Shown here piece after piece: positions 52,285 through 61,027 of a stretch of 64,000 nt of DNA. Position numbers and translations under genes: made by a program. Under the pieces are notes generated by a model. It saw only the letters and a program-made list of their open reading frames with translations. It was not told the DNA's origin and did not search any database. This stretch comes from Trichococcus shcherbakoviae (GTDB lineage Bacteria; Bacillota; Bacilli; Lactobacillales; Aerococcaceae): NCBI RefSeq assembly GCF_963666195.1, contig NZ_OY762653.1, forward strand, positions 868,001-932,000. Reading direction: 5' to 3'. Within the stretch, counting starts at the first letter, position 1. The number at the start of each line of letters is the position of its first letter.

Positions 52285-53178
52285 TCACAAATCGATTACG
52301 TCGCCACCGGTCACGCCATAGATTTGGGCGGTCACATAGCTGGCGTTGTTGGATGCCAGGAAGACATAGACATGCGCCAGTTCGACCGGCTGTCCCGCCC
52401 TACCCAACAAGGTTTTTTGCCCGAATTCCGGCAAAGCACCTTCCGGTTGTCCTTGGTCCAGTTGCAACGGTGTCCAGATTGGACCCGGCGCCACGCCGTT
52501 CACGCGGATGCCTTTCTTGGCGAATTGTTTCGCCAAACTGATCGTGAAGCTAGCAATCGCTGACTTGGTTGCAGCATAATCCATCAAATGAGGGCTGGGA
52601 TCGTAAGCCTGGATTGAGGTTGTCGTGATGATTGCGCCTCCCGCCGGCAGATGTGGTTCAGCAGCTTTCACCAGTCCGAACATCGAAATGATGTTGACGG
52701 TGAAAGTGTCTTTGACTTGTTCCAACGGCAACTCCGAAATGGACTCCCGCGCGATCTGTTGGGCGGCATTCAATACAAGTGTATCCAATCCACCTAGTTC
52801 TTTGACGGTTTTATCGATTATTTCTTGGTACTTGGATTCATCGCGAAGGTCGTATGGAAGCAATACAGCCTTCCTGCCGGCCTTCTCTATATATTCGGCG
52901 ACTTCTTCTGCATCGCGTTCTTCGCCAGGGAAAAATTGGATCGCCACATCGGCGCCTTCTCTGGCATAAGCTATCGCAGCCGCCCGGCCGATTCCGGAAT
53001 CCCCACCAGTGATCAATACACGGCGATTCTCCAACAGGTGGTTGCCCACATAGCTTTCCTCCCCGCAATCGGGTTCCGGCAGCATCTTAGCTTGCAAAGC
53101 TGGGGTGTCTTGATCCTGATCTGCAAATTTTCCAGTGTGATACAACTCTCTTGGATCCTTCAAAATAGGTTCAGTCAT
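52285..53178 (-). CDS. SDR oxidoreductase (YhdF/glucose dehydrogenase-like)
   Basis: A 297-residue SDR of the group with a long N-terminal lead that contains LPEPDCGEESYVGN, as in the YhdF/YhxC stress-linked dehydrogenases. The cofactor motif is ITGGDSGIGRAAAIAYAREGADVA near residue 55, the NAAQQ structural motif near 135, and catalytic YAATKSAIASF near 205. C-terminal SYVTAQIYGVTGGDVIDL is typical. ATG 53178 follows AAGGAG. A broken copy of its 3' end lies at 42447, so this locus was duplicated. It lies between the two defence islands. Confidence 0.92.
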   Translation of the reverse strand: MTEPILKDPRELYHTGKFADQDQDTPALQAKMLPEPDCGEESYVGNHLLENRRVLITGGDSGIGRAAAIAYAREGADVAIQFFPGEERDAEEVAEYIEKAGRKAVLLPYDLRDESKYQEIIDKTVKELGGLDTLVLNAAQQIARESISELPLEQVKDTFTVNIISMFGLVKAAEPHLPAGGAIITTTSIQAYDPSPHLMDYAATKSAIASFTISLAKQFAKKGIRVNGVAPGPIWTPLQLDQGQPEGALPEFGQKTLLGRAGQPVELAHVYVFLASNNASYVTAQIYGVTGGDVIDL

Positions 53179-53366
53179 CTAAATCACTCCTTTTCCTTTG
53201 TAATAATAGTCTAATACACTTACTTACAATTTGGAAATGATAAACCTCCGCGGACAGACACCACTTAGTCAGATGAATCTTACATTGAAAGATTTACCCC
53301 TCTTATGAAACCAAATATTCTATCTCTTTTGTCGCTCTTTATCTATTCTTTAGACTTAATCATTAA

Positions 53367-54428
53367 CTATTTAAAACCCTTATTCACCCTAAGAAAAGAT
53401 TTTTCAGCAAGTTTTAATAGCTGTTCAGTTATTTGCGTAAATGGTTGATCCAAATCAATAACATCAATTACGACACTCTGTCCTTTTATCCAGTAACTAT
53501 GATTTGGCTGATATTCATCTGAGGTTTTTGCATATAAAATCATACCACCAACATTTGCGTCTGTTATCATGCTCCAGTTATTTAGATACGCAAACATCTG
53601 ATAAAGATTACTGCTTAACTGCTTATACTCAGCACCTTCAAAACTCTGCGCCATATTTTTTGAATAAAATTTAGTATCAATAATCAGAGTACTTTTTCCA
53701 TCTCTTAAGACGATATCCGTTTGCATTTTGGGTAAGGCAGATGTGTATCCATCACTAACTAGCCAATTAATTTGGTTATGCGTGACAGTGTATGGAGATT
53801 CTCTCCTGTAAAATTCATAAACAAATTTCTCATACAACGCAGAGAGTTTCCGATTATCATTAACGCTTTTTCGTAAAAAATCATCTTGGCTTTCATCAAT
53901 TAAAATCTGCTCAAATGCATAACGGCATATATCCACCATAAAATTATAGCGAATATTTTGTTTCGAATATATGATTCCGTCCCAAAGCCTCAAATCCAAT
54001 TGAACATCAGAGACATCCGCAAAATAAGGCAACAGCGAGGATATTTTCTTTCGTATTGGTGTGCTAACTCTCTTTTGACTGCGAAAATTTTCAAGTGTCG
54101 CTTTTATGATTTGATTCAACAAATTGTCCTCTGAAAACTGGTCATAAGATACTATCAATTTTTTTCGTATCAATGAATTGCTCTTAATCGTATCTGATAA
54201 GTTTATCTTACCGCGAACAACTCCACTTTGTTCAGTAAAAACCCTGTACTCTTTTAGCAACCCGGCACGAATCAAAGAAGGAACACCCAAAGATAAGATA
54301 GTAGCATAAAGTTCAAGAACATTCTCAAATTCTTCTTCTCCAACTCGCTTGAACTCTTGAAATTTTAAGGAATCATGTGTATAGGCCAGCATGTAATAAA
54401 TATTACGAATGGGAATTTTACTCTTCAT
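53367..54428 (-). CDS. mcrC: McrC-type 5-methylcytosine restriction subunit (nuclease)
   Basis: A 353-residue McrC. The N-terminus IPIRNIYYMLAYTHDSL is typical, as is the long helical middle part with LIRAGLLKEYRVFTEQSGVVRGKINL. The PD-(D/E)xK nuclease core is visible as LPKMQTDIVLRDG near residue 245 and TLIIDTKFYSKNM near 260, giving D and D-x-K. McrC binds the McrB hexamer and cleaves DNA between methylated sites. Its start overlaps the mcrB stop by 11 bases. The gene ends in an AT-rich stretch without a clear terminator. Confidence 0.9.
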   Translation of the reverse strand: MKSKIPIRNIYYMLAYTHDSLKFQEFKRVGEEEFENVLELYATILSLGVPSLIRAGLLKEYRVFTEQSGVVRGKINLSDTIKSNSLIRKKLIVSYDQFSEDNLLNQIIKATLENFRSQKRVSTPIRKKISSLLPYFADVSDVQLDLRLWDGIIYSKQNIRYNFMVDICRYAFEQILIDESQDDFLRKSVNDNRKLSALYEKFVYEFYRRESPYTVTHNQINWLVSDGYTSALPKMQTDIVLRDGKSTLIIDTKFYSKNMAQSFEGAEYKQLSSNLYQMFAYLNNWSMITDANVGGMILYAKTSDEYQPNHSYWIKGQSVVIDVIDLDQPFTQITEQLLKLAEKSFLRVNKGFK

Positions 54429-56529
54429 AGTTCATACTCGACTGTAAGTTAATTATCCACTGCTTTGCTTTTTCGGGATCATCAAACCAGAACTCCATTA
54501 ATTGGGGGCCGATTTCATAATCTATCACTTCTTTCAGACGTTGATTTGTGCTTATCTTATAGGCATCATCAACGAAATAGCTATGTCCTATCTCAAATCC
54601 GGAACCCAATTCATTCCTTATATCCTTATTAAGTTGTTTTACAGTTCCTATTACTTGGCGAAACTCGCTTGAATTATCCAACGAAGAGACGAATCGTTCA
54701 AATCCCATTGAATCAAACGCGGGTACGACATCCACAAAGGCAAATCGTCTGCGCAATGCATAATCCAATAACGCCAAGCTTCGGTCTGCCGTATTCATCA
54801 TACCGATGATGTAAAGATTTTCAGGCACAGAAAATGGCTCATTTGAATACAAAAGATTTATGGACTTGCCTCTTTTATCAGACTCAATCAGCATCATTAA
54901 TTCTCCAAAAACTTTGCTCATGTTCCCTCGATTGATTTCATCTATAATGAAAAAATAGTCACGGTCTTTATCCTCGCTTGCTTTTCGCGCAAATTTAACA
55001 AAAGGACCTGTCTTTCTCTCAAAGCCGTCACCATCTTCTTTAGGACGAAATCCCTCAATGAAGTCTTCATAACTATAGCTTTGATGGAATTGGACAAACT
55101 GGAGACGACTATCATCTTTTGATCCCATCATTGAATAGGCTAGGCGATCTGCCATAAACGTTTTCCCTACACCAGGCGCTCCTTTCAAGATAAGATTTTT
55201 CTTGTTTTGAAGCAACGAAACCAGTCGATCATATCCTTTTTCGTCGATAAAAACATCATTAAGAAATTCTCTTTTAGTGTACGCTTCAATCTCTTCCTTC
55301 ACTACAGGACGAGATTCCAAATATCGCAAATAATAATCAAATGAACTTGTGATTACAACGCGATTATTTTGAGTGTCTCTATTTTTTAGCATTTCATCTC
55401 TTAAATCTTCCAGCATATTTGGATCGCTTTCCCCGAAGATGCCCTTACCAAGTATCTTCTCAGCCTCAACAAGTGCATTCACTCTACTGCGTACGCTTTT
55501 TTCATCCATCACTTCACCGGAAGGTAACTTCTGATTGGCCAACCAAAGCTCAAATTGTTTTATAAATTTCGTCTTCTCATCCGGTATTTCTTCACCATTG
55601 ATGAGACGCTCTGCATAATCAATCCAATCTGTGGACTGATTGAATTTGGTTAATGTCTTTTGAGCAATGGCATCCCGTAGATCCCATTCTCCTTTGTTTG
55701 TCCAATCGACTGTCCTTCGATGTTTATAGGAATTTGATGAATTGTCAAAATAGTAATCACTGGTCACTATGCCCCGACCTACAATTCTTTTTGTTCCTTT
55801 CTTGACATAGACGACATCCCCGATTTGAACATCATGTAAAAATTCCCAAACAGCCTTAGAGTCATTTTTCGGATGAATCCCATCACCCCGAATCTCTCTC
55901 ATTTTCGCCTCTATGCTTTCACGAGTTGAATAGTCCGCCAAATTACCGAGATAATCCCATCCTAAACCCATTACTGCAGAATTATAGAATTCCTCCCACA
56001 TTAAAGATTGTTCACCCGCGGAAAATATCCAATAGTTGATGCTGTCGTCTACAATACCTTCTTGCGTTTTAATTTTTTCATTTTTCTTTGGGTACATTAA
56101 CTGCGGGTTTTCATGATAATACAAAAATCTGAGATATGCGCGGCAAATAGTACCCAAACTAGGTATTCCCCCAAAATTTTCAGGTTTACTCCGCTCGCCT
56201 TTTTCAAAAGTATGCTGCGCAAATTTTTGAGTGAAATCTTTTATTTTCAAAACGCTCTCTTTAGGGTAACGCAAATTTTTTCCGTTAATTATCAGTTCGA
56301 CACTTATATCTGATTCCCCAAATATTTTTCTGTAAACTGATTCGAATTCTTGATAAGTACCATAATAAAAAAAGTTCTCCTTTAAATCATCTGTATCTTC
56401 AAATTCGAATTTTTTCAGCAGCTCACCAATTCTTTCTAAGTAAGGGGCATACCAAAGACCTGTTTTTTCCCCCAAGTTTTCTGCTGACCACTCTTTAAAA
56501 TCATCAATTCTTTTTTGAACGTCATCCAC
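54418..56529 (-). CDS. mcrB: McrB-type AAA+ GTPase with EVE-like domain
   Basis: A 703-residue McrB. The C-terminal AAA+ motor has Walker A LKGAPGVGKTFMADRL near residue 450, Walker B FFIIDEINRGNMSKVFGELM near 525 and the MNTADRSLALLDYALRRRF segment near 580, the McrB signature for GTP use. Before it, YWIFSAGEQSLMWEEF to RIVGRGIVTSDYYF (about 170-275) looks like a PUA/EVE domain that could read a modified base. The first ~140 residues are an unidentified domain. Initiation is GTG 56529 with GGGAG upstream. Partner of McrC in one operon. Confidence 0.9.
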   Translation of the reverse strand: MDDVQKRIDDFKEWSAENLGEKTGLWYAPYLERIGELLKKFEFEDTDDLKENFFYYGTYQEFESVYRKIFGESDISVELIINGKNLRYPKESVLKIKDFTQKFAQHTFEKGERSKPENFGGIPSLGTICRAYLRFLYYHENPQLMYPKKNEKIKTQEGIVDDSINYWIFSAGEQSLMWEEFYNSAVMGLGWDYLGNLADYSTRESIEAKMREIRGDGIHPKNDSKAVWEFLHDVQIGDVVYVKKGTKRIVGRGIVTSDYYFDNSSNSYKHRRTVDWTNKGEWDLRDAIAQKTLTKFNQSTDWIDYAERLINGEEIPDEKTKFIKQFELWLANQKLPSGEVMDEKSVRSRVNALVEAEKILGKGIFGESDPNMLEDLRDEMLKNRDTQNNRVVITSSFDYYLRYLESRPVVKEEIEAYTKREFLNDVFIDEKGYDRLVSLLQNKKNLILKGAPGVGKTFMADRLAYSMMGSKDDSRLQFVQFHQSYSYEDFIEGFRPKEDGDGFERKTGPFVKFARKASEDKDRDYFFIIDEINRGNMSKVFGELMMLIESDKRGKSINLLYSNEPFSVPENLYIIGMMNTADRSLALLDYALRRRFAFVDVVPAFDSMGFERFVSSLDNSSEFRQVIGTVKQLNKDIRNELGSGFEIGHSYFVDDAYKISTNQRLKEVIDYEIGPQLMEFWFDDPEKAKQWIINLQSSMNYEE

Positions 56530-56637
56530 TCACATACACTCCCATCAATCATTGTAAATTTTGAAGTAATTATCATAGTTCGATTTTGAACATTAGATTG
56601 GCAAATATGAACTTAGCAGTAGAAAAGCCTATGTTTG

Positions 56638-57957
56638 TTACTTTTCCGGTAACCACAAATATGTTTTCCCATCTTTTATTAAGAGTTGAAGATCTTTTTG
56701 ATATAGGTCTGTCTCTTGAGACTTCCACTCAATCTTATCAGGAGTCATTTGCTGTTTGATCTTAACCGTTAAGCCTTCTTCCAATTTAGCATACCGCCAG
56801 TCGTCTTTAATCACTCCTGTAATATTTGTAACCACACCCTCAATCCCTTGTTTTCTGCGTTTACTTGCATCCAAGTCGATTTCAAAATTATCTATGTATT
56901 GATTCTGCCAGACGGTCAAATCATCGCTTAATATTGCAATTTGTTCTACATAGGTATGCACTAAAGAAAAGATACTTTCTTGGGATAACTTTCCGTTTAC
57001 AAAAACAACCGTTAATTTCCCAACTTCCTGTAAAACCCTAAGCAGTATTTTTTGAAAGAAAACTAAACCGTCGAGTTTATTGACGATACTTGAATATTCC
57101 TCATAGCTAATTTGTGTTTCCTTTTGAATCAATTCTTCAATTTCAAGATTGACTTGTTCTAATAACTGTGTTGTTTGTTCCTGCAACTGTTGTAAGTGTA
57201 TTAGTTTGTTATTACGGATAGTTTCGTCTTCAAAAATTTCCTCAGTAAATGTTGATATGGCTTGAACATTAGCAACTAGAGAACGGGCACGGCTTTTGAA
57301 TTCACGTTTCTGGTAATCACTTATTGCGCTCAATGACTTGTTCATGCCTTCCAGCTTTGAATTTACCTCAGACATATAGTACTGACCCACGATAAGTGAG
57401 GCAACGTTCATGATATTTGCCGTTGCTGATGTTGCCATCTTGGTATTTGTTGTTATTTTTTTAGTTTTGGTTGGGCTGACTTTCATTAAGTTTGCGTGCT
57501 CTTTTACTCCCTTAGGACCGCGGGTAAAACCACGATAAGCATTTTCCATATTCTTTGACTTTACTAATTCTCCGCCTTTTTTTAGACTGACTCGATAATA
57601 TTCTCCTGACATTTTTGTCGTTGTCGTGGTCGCCACTGTCTGGGTTTTTCCGAGTGCATTAACAATAGCTGGGCTCAACGAAGAAAGCCTTGTCATTATA
57701 TTTGGAGCAGTTATCTCGTGCAAAAGATGTTCTTCCACCTCAACGTTCATTGGTAATTTTGAGACTGAAACGAGTGGTTGAAACTCTTCAACAGGTTTGA
57801 TTTGTTCTTGATTTATCATTTGTTCATCTGTTAATGCTGTATGCGTGCTGCCATTTTTCTCAGACGTATTCTTTTTTTGTATTGCTCTAAAAATTAAAAA
57901 AACTAACAGAAAGATAACCACAACTATACTCGTTACAATATAAGCTTCGTTCATCAT
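56638..57957 (-). CDS. Membrane-anchored hypothetical protein upstream of mcrB
   Basis: A 439-residue protein with one N-terminal transmembrane helix (IVTSIVVVIFLLVFLIFRAI, residues about 8-27), a basic then acidic linker, and a soluble part. A hydrophobic, small-residue stretch near 170-200 (ATSATANIMNVASLIVGQYYMS) may be a second membrane region, followed by coiled-coil helices with many Gln and Glu. It starts ATG 57957 (or 57954) after AGGAG and lies 108 bp before mcrB on the same strand. I do not recognise the family; its place in the AT-rich defence island suggests a part in McrBC-linked or independent defence. Confidence 0.7.
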   Translation of the reverse strand: MMNEAYIVTSIVVVIFLLVFLIFRAIQKKNTSEKNGSTHTALTDEQMINQEQIKPVEEFQPLVSVSKLPMNVEVEEHLLHEITAPNIMTRLSSLSPAIVNALGKTQTVATTTTTKMSGEYYRVSLKKGGELVKSKNMENAYRGFTRGPKGVKEHANLMKVSPTKTKKITTNTKMATSATANIMNVASLIVGQYYMSEVNSKLEGMNKSLSAISDYQKREFKSRARSLVANVQAISTFTEEIFEDETIRNNKLIHLQQLQEQTTQLLEQVNLEIEELIQKETQISYEEYSSIVNKLDGLVFFQKILLRVLQEVGKLTVVFVNGKLSQESIFSLVHTYVEQIAILSDDLTVWQNQYIDNFEIDLDASKRRKQGIEGVVTNITGVIKDDWRYAKLEEGLTVKIKQQMTPDKIEWKSQETDLYQKDLQLLIKDGKTYLWLPEK

Positions 57958-58096
57958 TCATTCTCCTGATGGGCATATTTTAAATAAATTGTACCATTTT
58001 TAAAAATATTTGCCCATGATAGTTTTCAAGATGATAGTAATTATCAAGCTTAGTTTCTCATTGAGTAACTAGTGTTGGTAGACCGATATCTAGTTC

Positions 58097-58125
58097 AAAA
58101 AGACCCCACTCCTCCGAATGAGATC
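58097..58125 (-). terminator. Terminator of the MarR/nitroreductase/OYE operon (shared terminator sequence, copy 1)
   Basis: On the minus strand GATCTCATTC-GGAG-GAGTGGGGTC followed by TTTTT. Nearly the same hairpin recurs at 60579 and 61599. The rest of 57958-58255 holds no gene. Confidence 0.75.
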
Positions 58126-58255
58126 TTAAATTTATACTATGAGAAAGACTAACATTTTGAGAATCGTGAAGGTATGTGAGTTTTTTTTAAGCTGATTTTG
58201 CAAGTTATTCTAATTCCCGAAAACCATAAAATTCCCTTTCAAATACCCCACTTTG

Positions 58256-59296
58256 TTATTTCCTTCGTTGCCCTCTTTGGTATGAATGATTGTACACTTC
58301 GAAATTAGTGTCGTGAAGTTCTTCAGCAGCATCCGCTAACCAGTTTACGTTGCGGATGAGGGCTCTGCCTTGCAGGATCAGGTCCGCTTGGTTGGTTTGC
58401 AGGATGTGTTCGCACAAGCCCGGATTGTCCAGCAGGCCGACCGCGGTAACCGGGATTGAAACTGCCTCTTTCATCGCAGTGGTGTAAGGGACTTGATAGC
58501 CTGGACGGACGGGGATGTTCGGTTTCTTATCAAGAAGTCCGCCTGTGGAAACATCGATGCAATCGATGCCGTCTTTTTCAAGCCATTTGCCGATTATTTT
58601 CCAATCATCAAGGCTGTGCTGCTTCTCTGAATCATCATATGCAGTCAAGGATAACCTAATCCATAAGGAGCCTTTGAAGGAACCGCGTATTTGTTCGGTG
58701 ATTTCATTTGCGAACAAATAACGGTTTTCCAATGAACCGCCGTATGCATCCGTCCGTTCATTGGTCAACGGGGACAAAAATTGATTGATCAGATAGCCGT
58801 GCGCGCCATGCAGCTCGATCATATCGACCCCAGCAAATGCGGCACGTTCTGCAGCCGCCACAAAGGACGCTTGGACACGCTTGATTTCTTCTCTGGTCAT
58901 TTCGTTGGGCCTCCCGTATTCATTGCTGAATGGGATGGCGCTGGGTGCGATCATGTAATCGGCATTCTCCGCTTTGCGGCCTGCATGCCCAAGTTGGATG
59001 CCTACTTTGCTTCCCAATGAATGGAGCATATCCACCAAACGCTTCAGTTCCAGCGCCTGATCATCGTTCCATAGGCCCAGATCCCGGTTGCTGATCCGTC
59101 CATCTGGTTCCACGCCGGTTGCTTCAATAATGATCAAGCCAGCCTTAGCGATTGCACGGGCGCCGTAATGGGCAAAATGGAAAGGAGCAAGCACACCGTC
59201 CTCTTTTTCGACTTCGAACATGCACATCGGAGCCAAAACCACCCGATTGCTCAAGGATAAGCCGGCTACTTCTGTTGGTGACAATAATAATGACAT
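58256..59296 (-). CDS. Old Yellow Enzyme family NADH:flavin oxidoreductase (YqjM/NamA type)
   Basis: A 346-residue FMN enzyme that reduces activated alkenes with NADPH. The opening SLLLSPTEVAGLSLSNRVVLAPMCMF has the Cys26-type residue typical of the thermophilic-like YqjM subgroup. Others are IQLGHAGRKA near 103, active-site HGAHGYLINQFLSPLTNERTD near 172 and the FMN-phosphate motif NQADLILQGRALIRN near 310. ATG 59296 follows GAGGAG; the longer reading is not supported. It is last in the MarR/nitroreductase operon. A broken paralogue is at 51270. Confidence 0.93.
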   Translation of the reverse strand: MSLLLSPTEVAGLSLSNRVVLAPMCMFEVEKEDGVLAPFHFAHYGARAIAKAGLIIIEATGVEPDGRISNRDLGLWNDDQALELKRLVDMLHSLGSKVGIQLGHAGRKAENADYMIAPSAIPFSNEYGRPNEMTREEIKRVQASFVAAAERAAFAGVDMIELHGAHGYLINQFLSPLTNERTDAYGGSLENRYLFANEITEQIRGSFKGSLWIRLSLTAYDDSEKQHSLDDWKIIGKWLEKDGIDCIDVSTGGLLDKKPNIPVRPGYQVPYTTAMKEAVSIPVTAVGLLDNPGLCEHILQTNQADLILQGRALIRNVNWLADAAEELHDTNFEVYNHSYQRGQRRK

Positions 59297-59361
59297 TTTA
59301 GTGACTCCTCTATCTTTCTGATTTCCAGCAGTTCGCAAGGTCTGTTCCAGCACCTTCTCGC

Positions 59362-60000
59362 TTATTTGAATGCCGTGATTTTTTCTGGTGCAAACCGAAC
59401 GGATTCGTAGCCTTCTTCCATTGCCTTGCCGATTGACAAAATCATGACCGGAACATATCTTTCTTTGTCCAAATCAACCACTTCTGCCAATTGATCCGCT
59501 TCAAATCCTCCGATAGGGTTCGTGTCATAGCCATGGGCACGAGCCACCAGCATGAACTGCATCGCTGCCAGACTGGAATCGATTTTTACAACATCATTCA
59601 TCTGTTCTTTTGAAAAGTTCTTGTAGTAAGGAATGATGGCAGCCAGTTGTTGATCCCGGACTTCTGCGGACATTTTCCCTTTTTCGACGGCTGCGTTGTA
59701 GATTTCTTCCCCATATTCGTAGCATTGCATATCGCCGAATATCAGCACCATCGCTGACGAGGTATCATTTTGTCTTGTGTTGAAACGGATCAGCGGCTTC
59801 AATTTGGCCTTCGCTTCCTCGCTCTCGACAACCACAAAACGCCAAGGTTGCATGTTCACGGATGAGGGGGTCGTCGTGGCTTCCTGGATCATTTCCAGCA
59901 TTTCTTCCTGACTGATTTTAAAATTTTCATCATAAAGACGGATCGATTTTCTTCCGAATGTGATATCCGAAAAATCGTTGTTGATAAATTTATTGGTCAT
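59362..60000 (-). CDS. Nitroreductase family protein
   Basis: A 212-residue FMN-dependent nitroreductase. The opening FGRKSIRLYDENFKISQEEMLEMIQEA and TTPSSVNMQPWRFVVVES near 45 bind FMN, and GYDTNPIGGFEADQLAEV near 158 is the second family motif. It should use NAD(P)H to reduce quinones or nitro compounds. Start ATG 60000 follows AAGAAAGAGG. It lies 19 bp after the MarR gene and 65 bp before the Old Yellow Enzyme gene, so the three form an operon for electrophile stress. Confidence 0.92.
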   Translation of the reverse strand: MTNKFINNDFSDITFGRKSIRLYDENFKISQEEMLEMIQEATTTPSSVNMQPWRFVVVESEEAKAKLKPLIRFNTRQNDTSSAMVLIFGDMQCYEYGEEIYNAAVEKGKMSAEVRDQQLAAIIPYYKNFSKEQMNDVVKIDSSLAAMQFMLVARAHGYDTNPIGGFEADQLAEVVDLDKERYVPVMILSIGKAMEEGYESVRFAPEKITAFK

Positions 60001-60019
60001 GTTTATAGCCTCTTTCTTT

Positions 60020-60433
60020 TTATCTTTTCAAGTATAGTTTGTTCAGCAATTCGGATAATTGTTCCGCTTCCTCATCGCTTAATGAAAGGGTCAGGGAAGA
60101 TTTCCCCTGATCATGTTCTTTTCCGCAAGCCTCCAAATCCTGGATCGCTTTGTCGGATAATTGAACAAAGACCTCTCTGTTGTTGTCAGCGTTCCGTTCC
60201 CGGATGACATAGCCCTTTTGTTCCAATATTTTCAGATGGCGCGTAATTGCCGCGCTATCTATCTTCAGCTCTGTCTGGATCTGGTTTTGGGAACAAATCC
60301 CCTTTTCTTTCAGGAACATCAGCATCTCATACCGCGTCAAACTGAAGCCAGTTTCTTTTTCGAACAGGGTGTTGATTTCCTGATTTGTGAGTTTGATTTG
60401 ATAAAGCAGCCTACTGATTTCTCTTAAGTTCAT
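60020..60433 (-). CDS. MarR-family transcriptional regulator
   Basis: A 137-residue MarR repressor. The winged helix is ICSQNQIQTELKIDSAAITRHLKILEQKGYVIRERNADNNREVFVQLSDKA, with recognition helix AAITRHLKIL near residue 62 and the DxR-type wing ERNADNNRE. ATG 60433 is chosen because GAGGTG is seven bases upstream; the ATG six bases earlier is too close. Palindromes overlapping its own promoter suggest it represses itself together with the nitroreductase and Old Yellow Enzyme genes, with an electrophile or quinone as the inducer. Confidence 0.92.
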   Translation of the reverse strand: MNLREISRLLYQIKLTNQEINTLFEKETGFSLTRYEMLMFLKEKGICSQNQIQTELKIDSAAITRHLKILEQKGYVIRERNADNNREVFVQLSDKAIQDLEACGKEHDQGKSSLTLSLSDEEAEQLSELLNKLYLKR

Positions 60434-60479
60434 AAACATTCACCTCGATTATGCGGATTTACCTGACTGACCAAACAAT

Positions 60480-60505
60480 TGACTCGTCAACTGTTGATTA
60501 ATCAA
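60480..60505. promoter_or_regulatory. Putative MarR operator pair
   Basis: TTGATTAATCAA (60494-60505) is a perfect 12-bp palindrome, and TGACTCGTCA (60480-60489) has TGAC/GTCA arms 14 bp away. Both lie at the promoter's -10/start region. Confidence 0.7.
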
Positions 60506-60533
60506 TTATAAAACAGCGACAAACTTTTGTAAA
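60505..60533 (-). promoter_or_regulatory. Promoter of the MarR operon
   Basis: On the minus strand TTTACA (60533-60528), 17 bp, TATAAT (60510-60505); the operator at 60494 touches the -10. Confidence 0.82.
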
Positions 60534-60573
60534 GTAAGTTGCTTGATAAACCCGATTTAAATTAGAAAAATAC

Positions 60574-60602
60574 AAAAAGATCCCACTCTTCTGAATAGGA
60601 TC
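60574..60602 (-). terminator. Terminator of the small membrane protein pair (shared terminator sequence, copy 2)
   Basis: On the minus strand GATCCTATTC-AGAA-GAGTGGGATC followed by TTTTT, 80 bp after the second membrane protein gene. Confidence 0.75.
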
Positions 60603-60682
60603 ACCCAATTTGTAACATGCGCGCAGCAAGTGCACCGCCCAAGAAATATTTTTTGGAAGTCATAAGGGTTATGTAAGGATAG

Positions 60683-61027
60683 TTATTTACTGACTAAATA
60701 GAGTAAAATACCTGCAATTAGCCCCCCACGAAGCGCAGCTGATAATAGGTATAGTGATTTTTGAAAACTTTTTCCTCCTAATAATCCATACACAAATATA
60801 CCTACGCCAGTTGCTAATCCCATATCAACAAAAGCTCCTCCAGTTTGGTGTATAAGAGAAAAAGTCATGCCATGGTTCATTAACCATATTGGACCAACAA
60901 TTAGAAAAGCCGACAAAAAACCTCCTGCTACTTTCCAGCGGTTTACCAATCTTCCCCATACTTGTAAAATAGTGAAAGGCAATATAAATCCGCCTATAAT
61001 TGTTAATATTTCTATTTCTCTATACAT
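60683..61027 (-). CDS. Small membrane protein, Lin0368-like putative transporter subunit
   Basis: A 114-residue protein with four hydrophobic helices, starting MYREIEILTIIGGFILPFTILQVWGRLVNRWKV. A conserved patch is LIVGPIWLMNHG near 44 and GGAFVDMGLATG near 67, also seen in its neighbour. I tie it tentatively to the Lin0367/Lin0368 family, annotated as putative glycerol transporter subunits. ATG 61027 follows AGGGGA and overlaps the end of the preceding gene, so the pair is probably translated together and forms a heteromer. Confidence 0.65.
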   Translation of the reverse strand: MYREIEILTIIGGFILPFTILQVWGRLVNRWKVAGGFLSAFLIVGPIWLMNHGMTFSLIHQTGGAFVDMGLATGVGIFVYGLLGGKSFQKSLYLLSAALRGGLIAGILLYLVSK

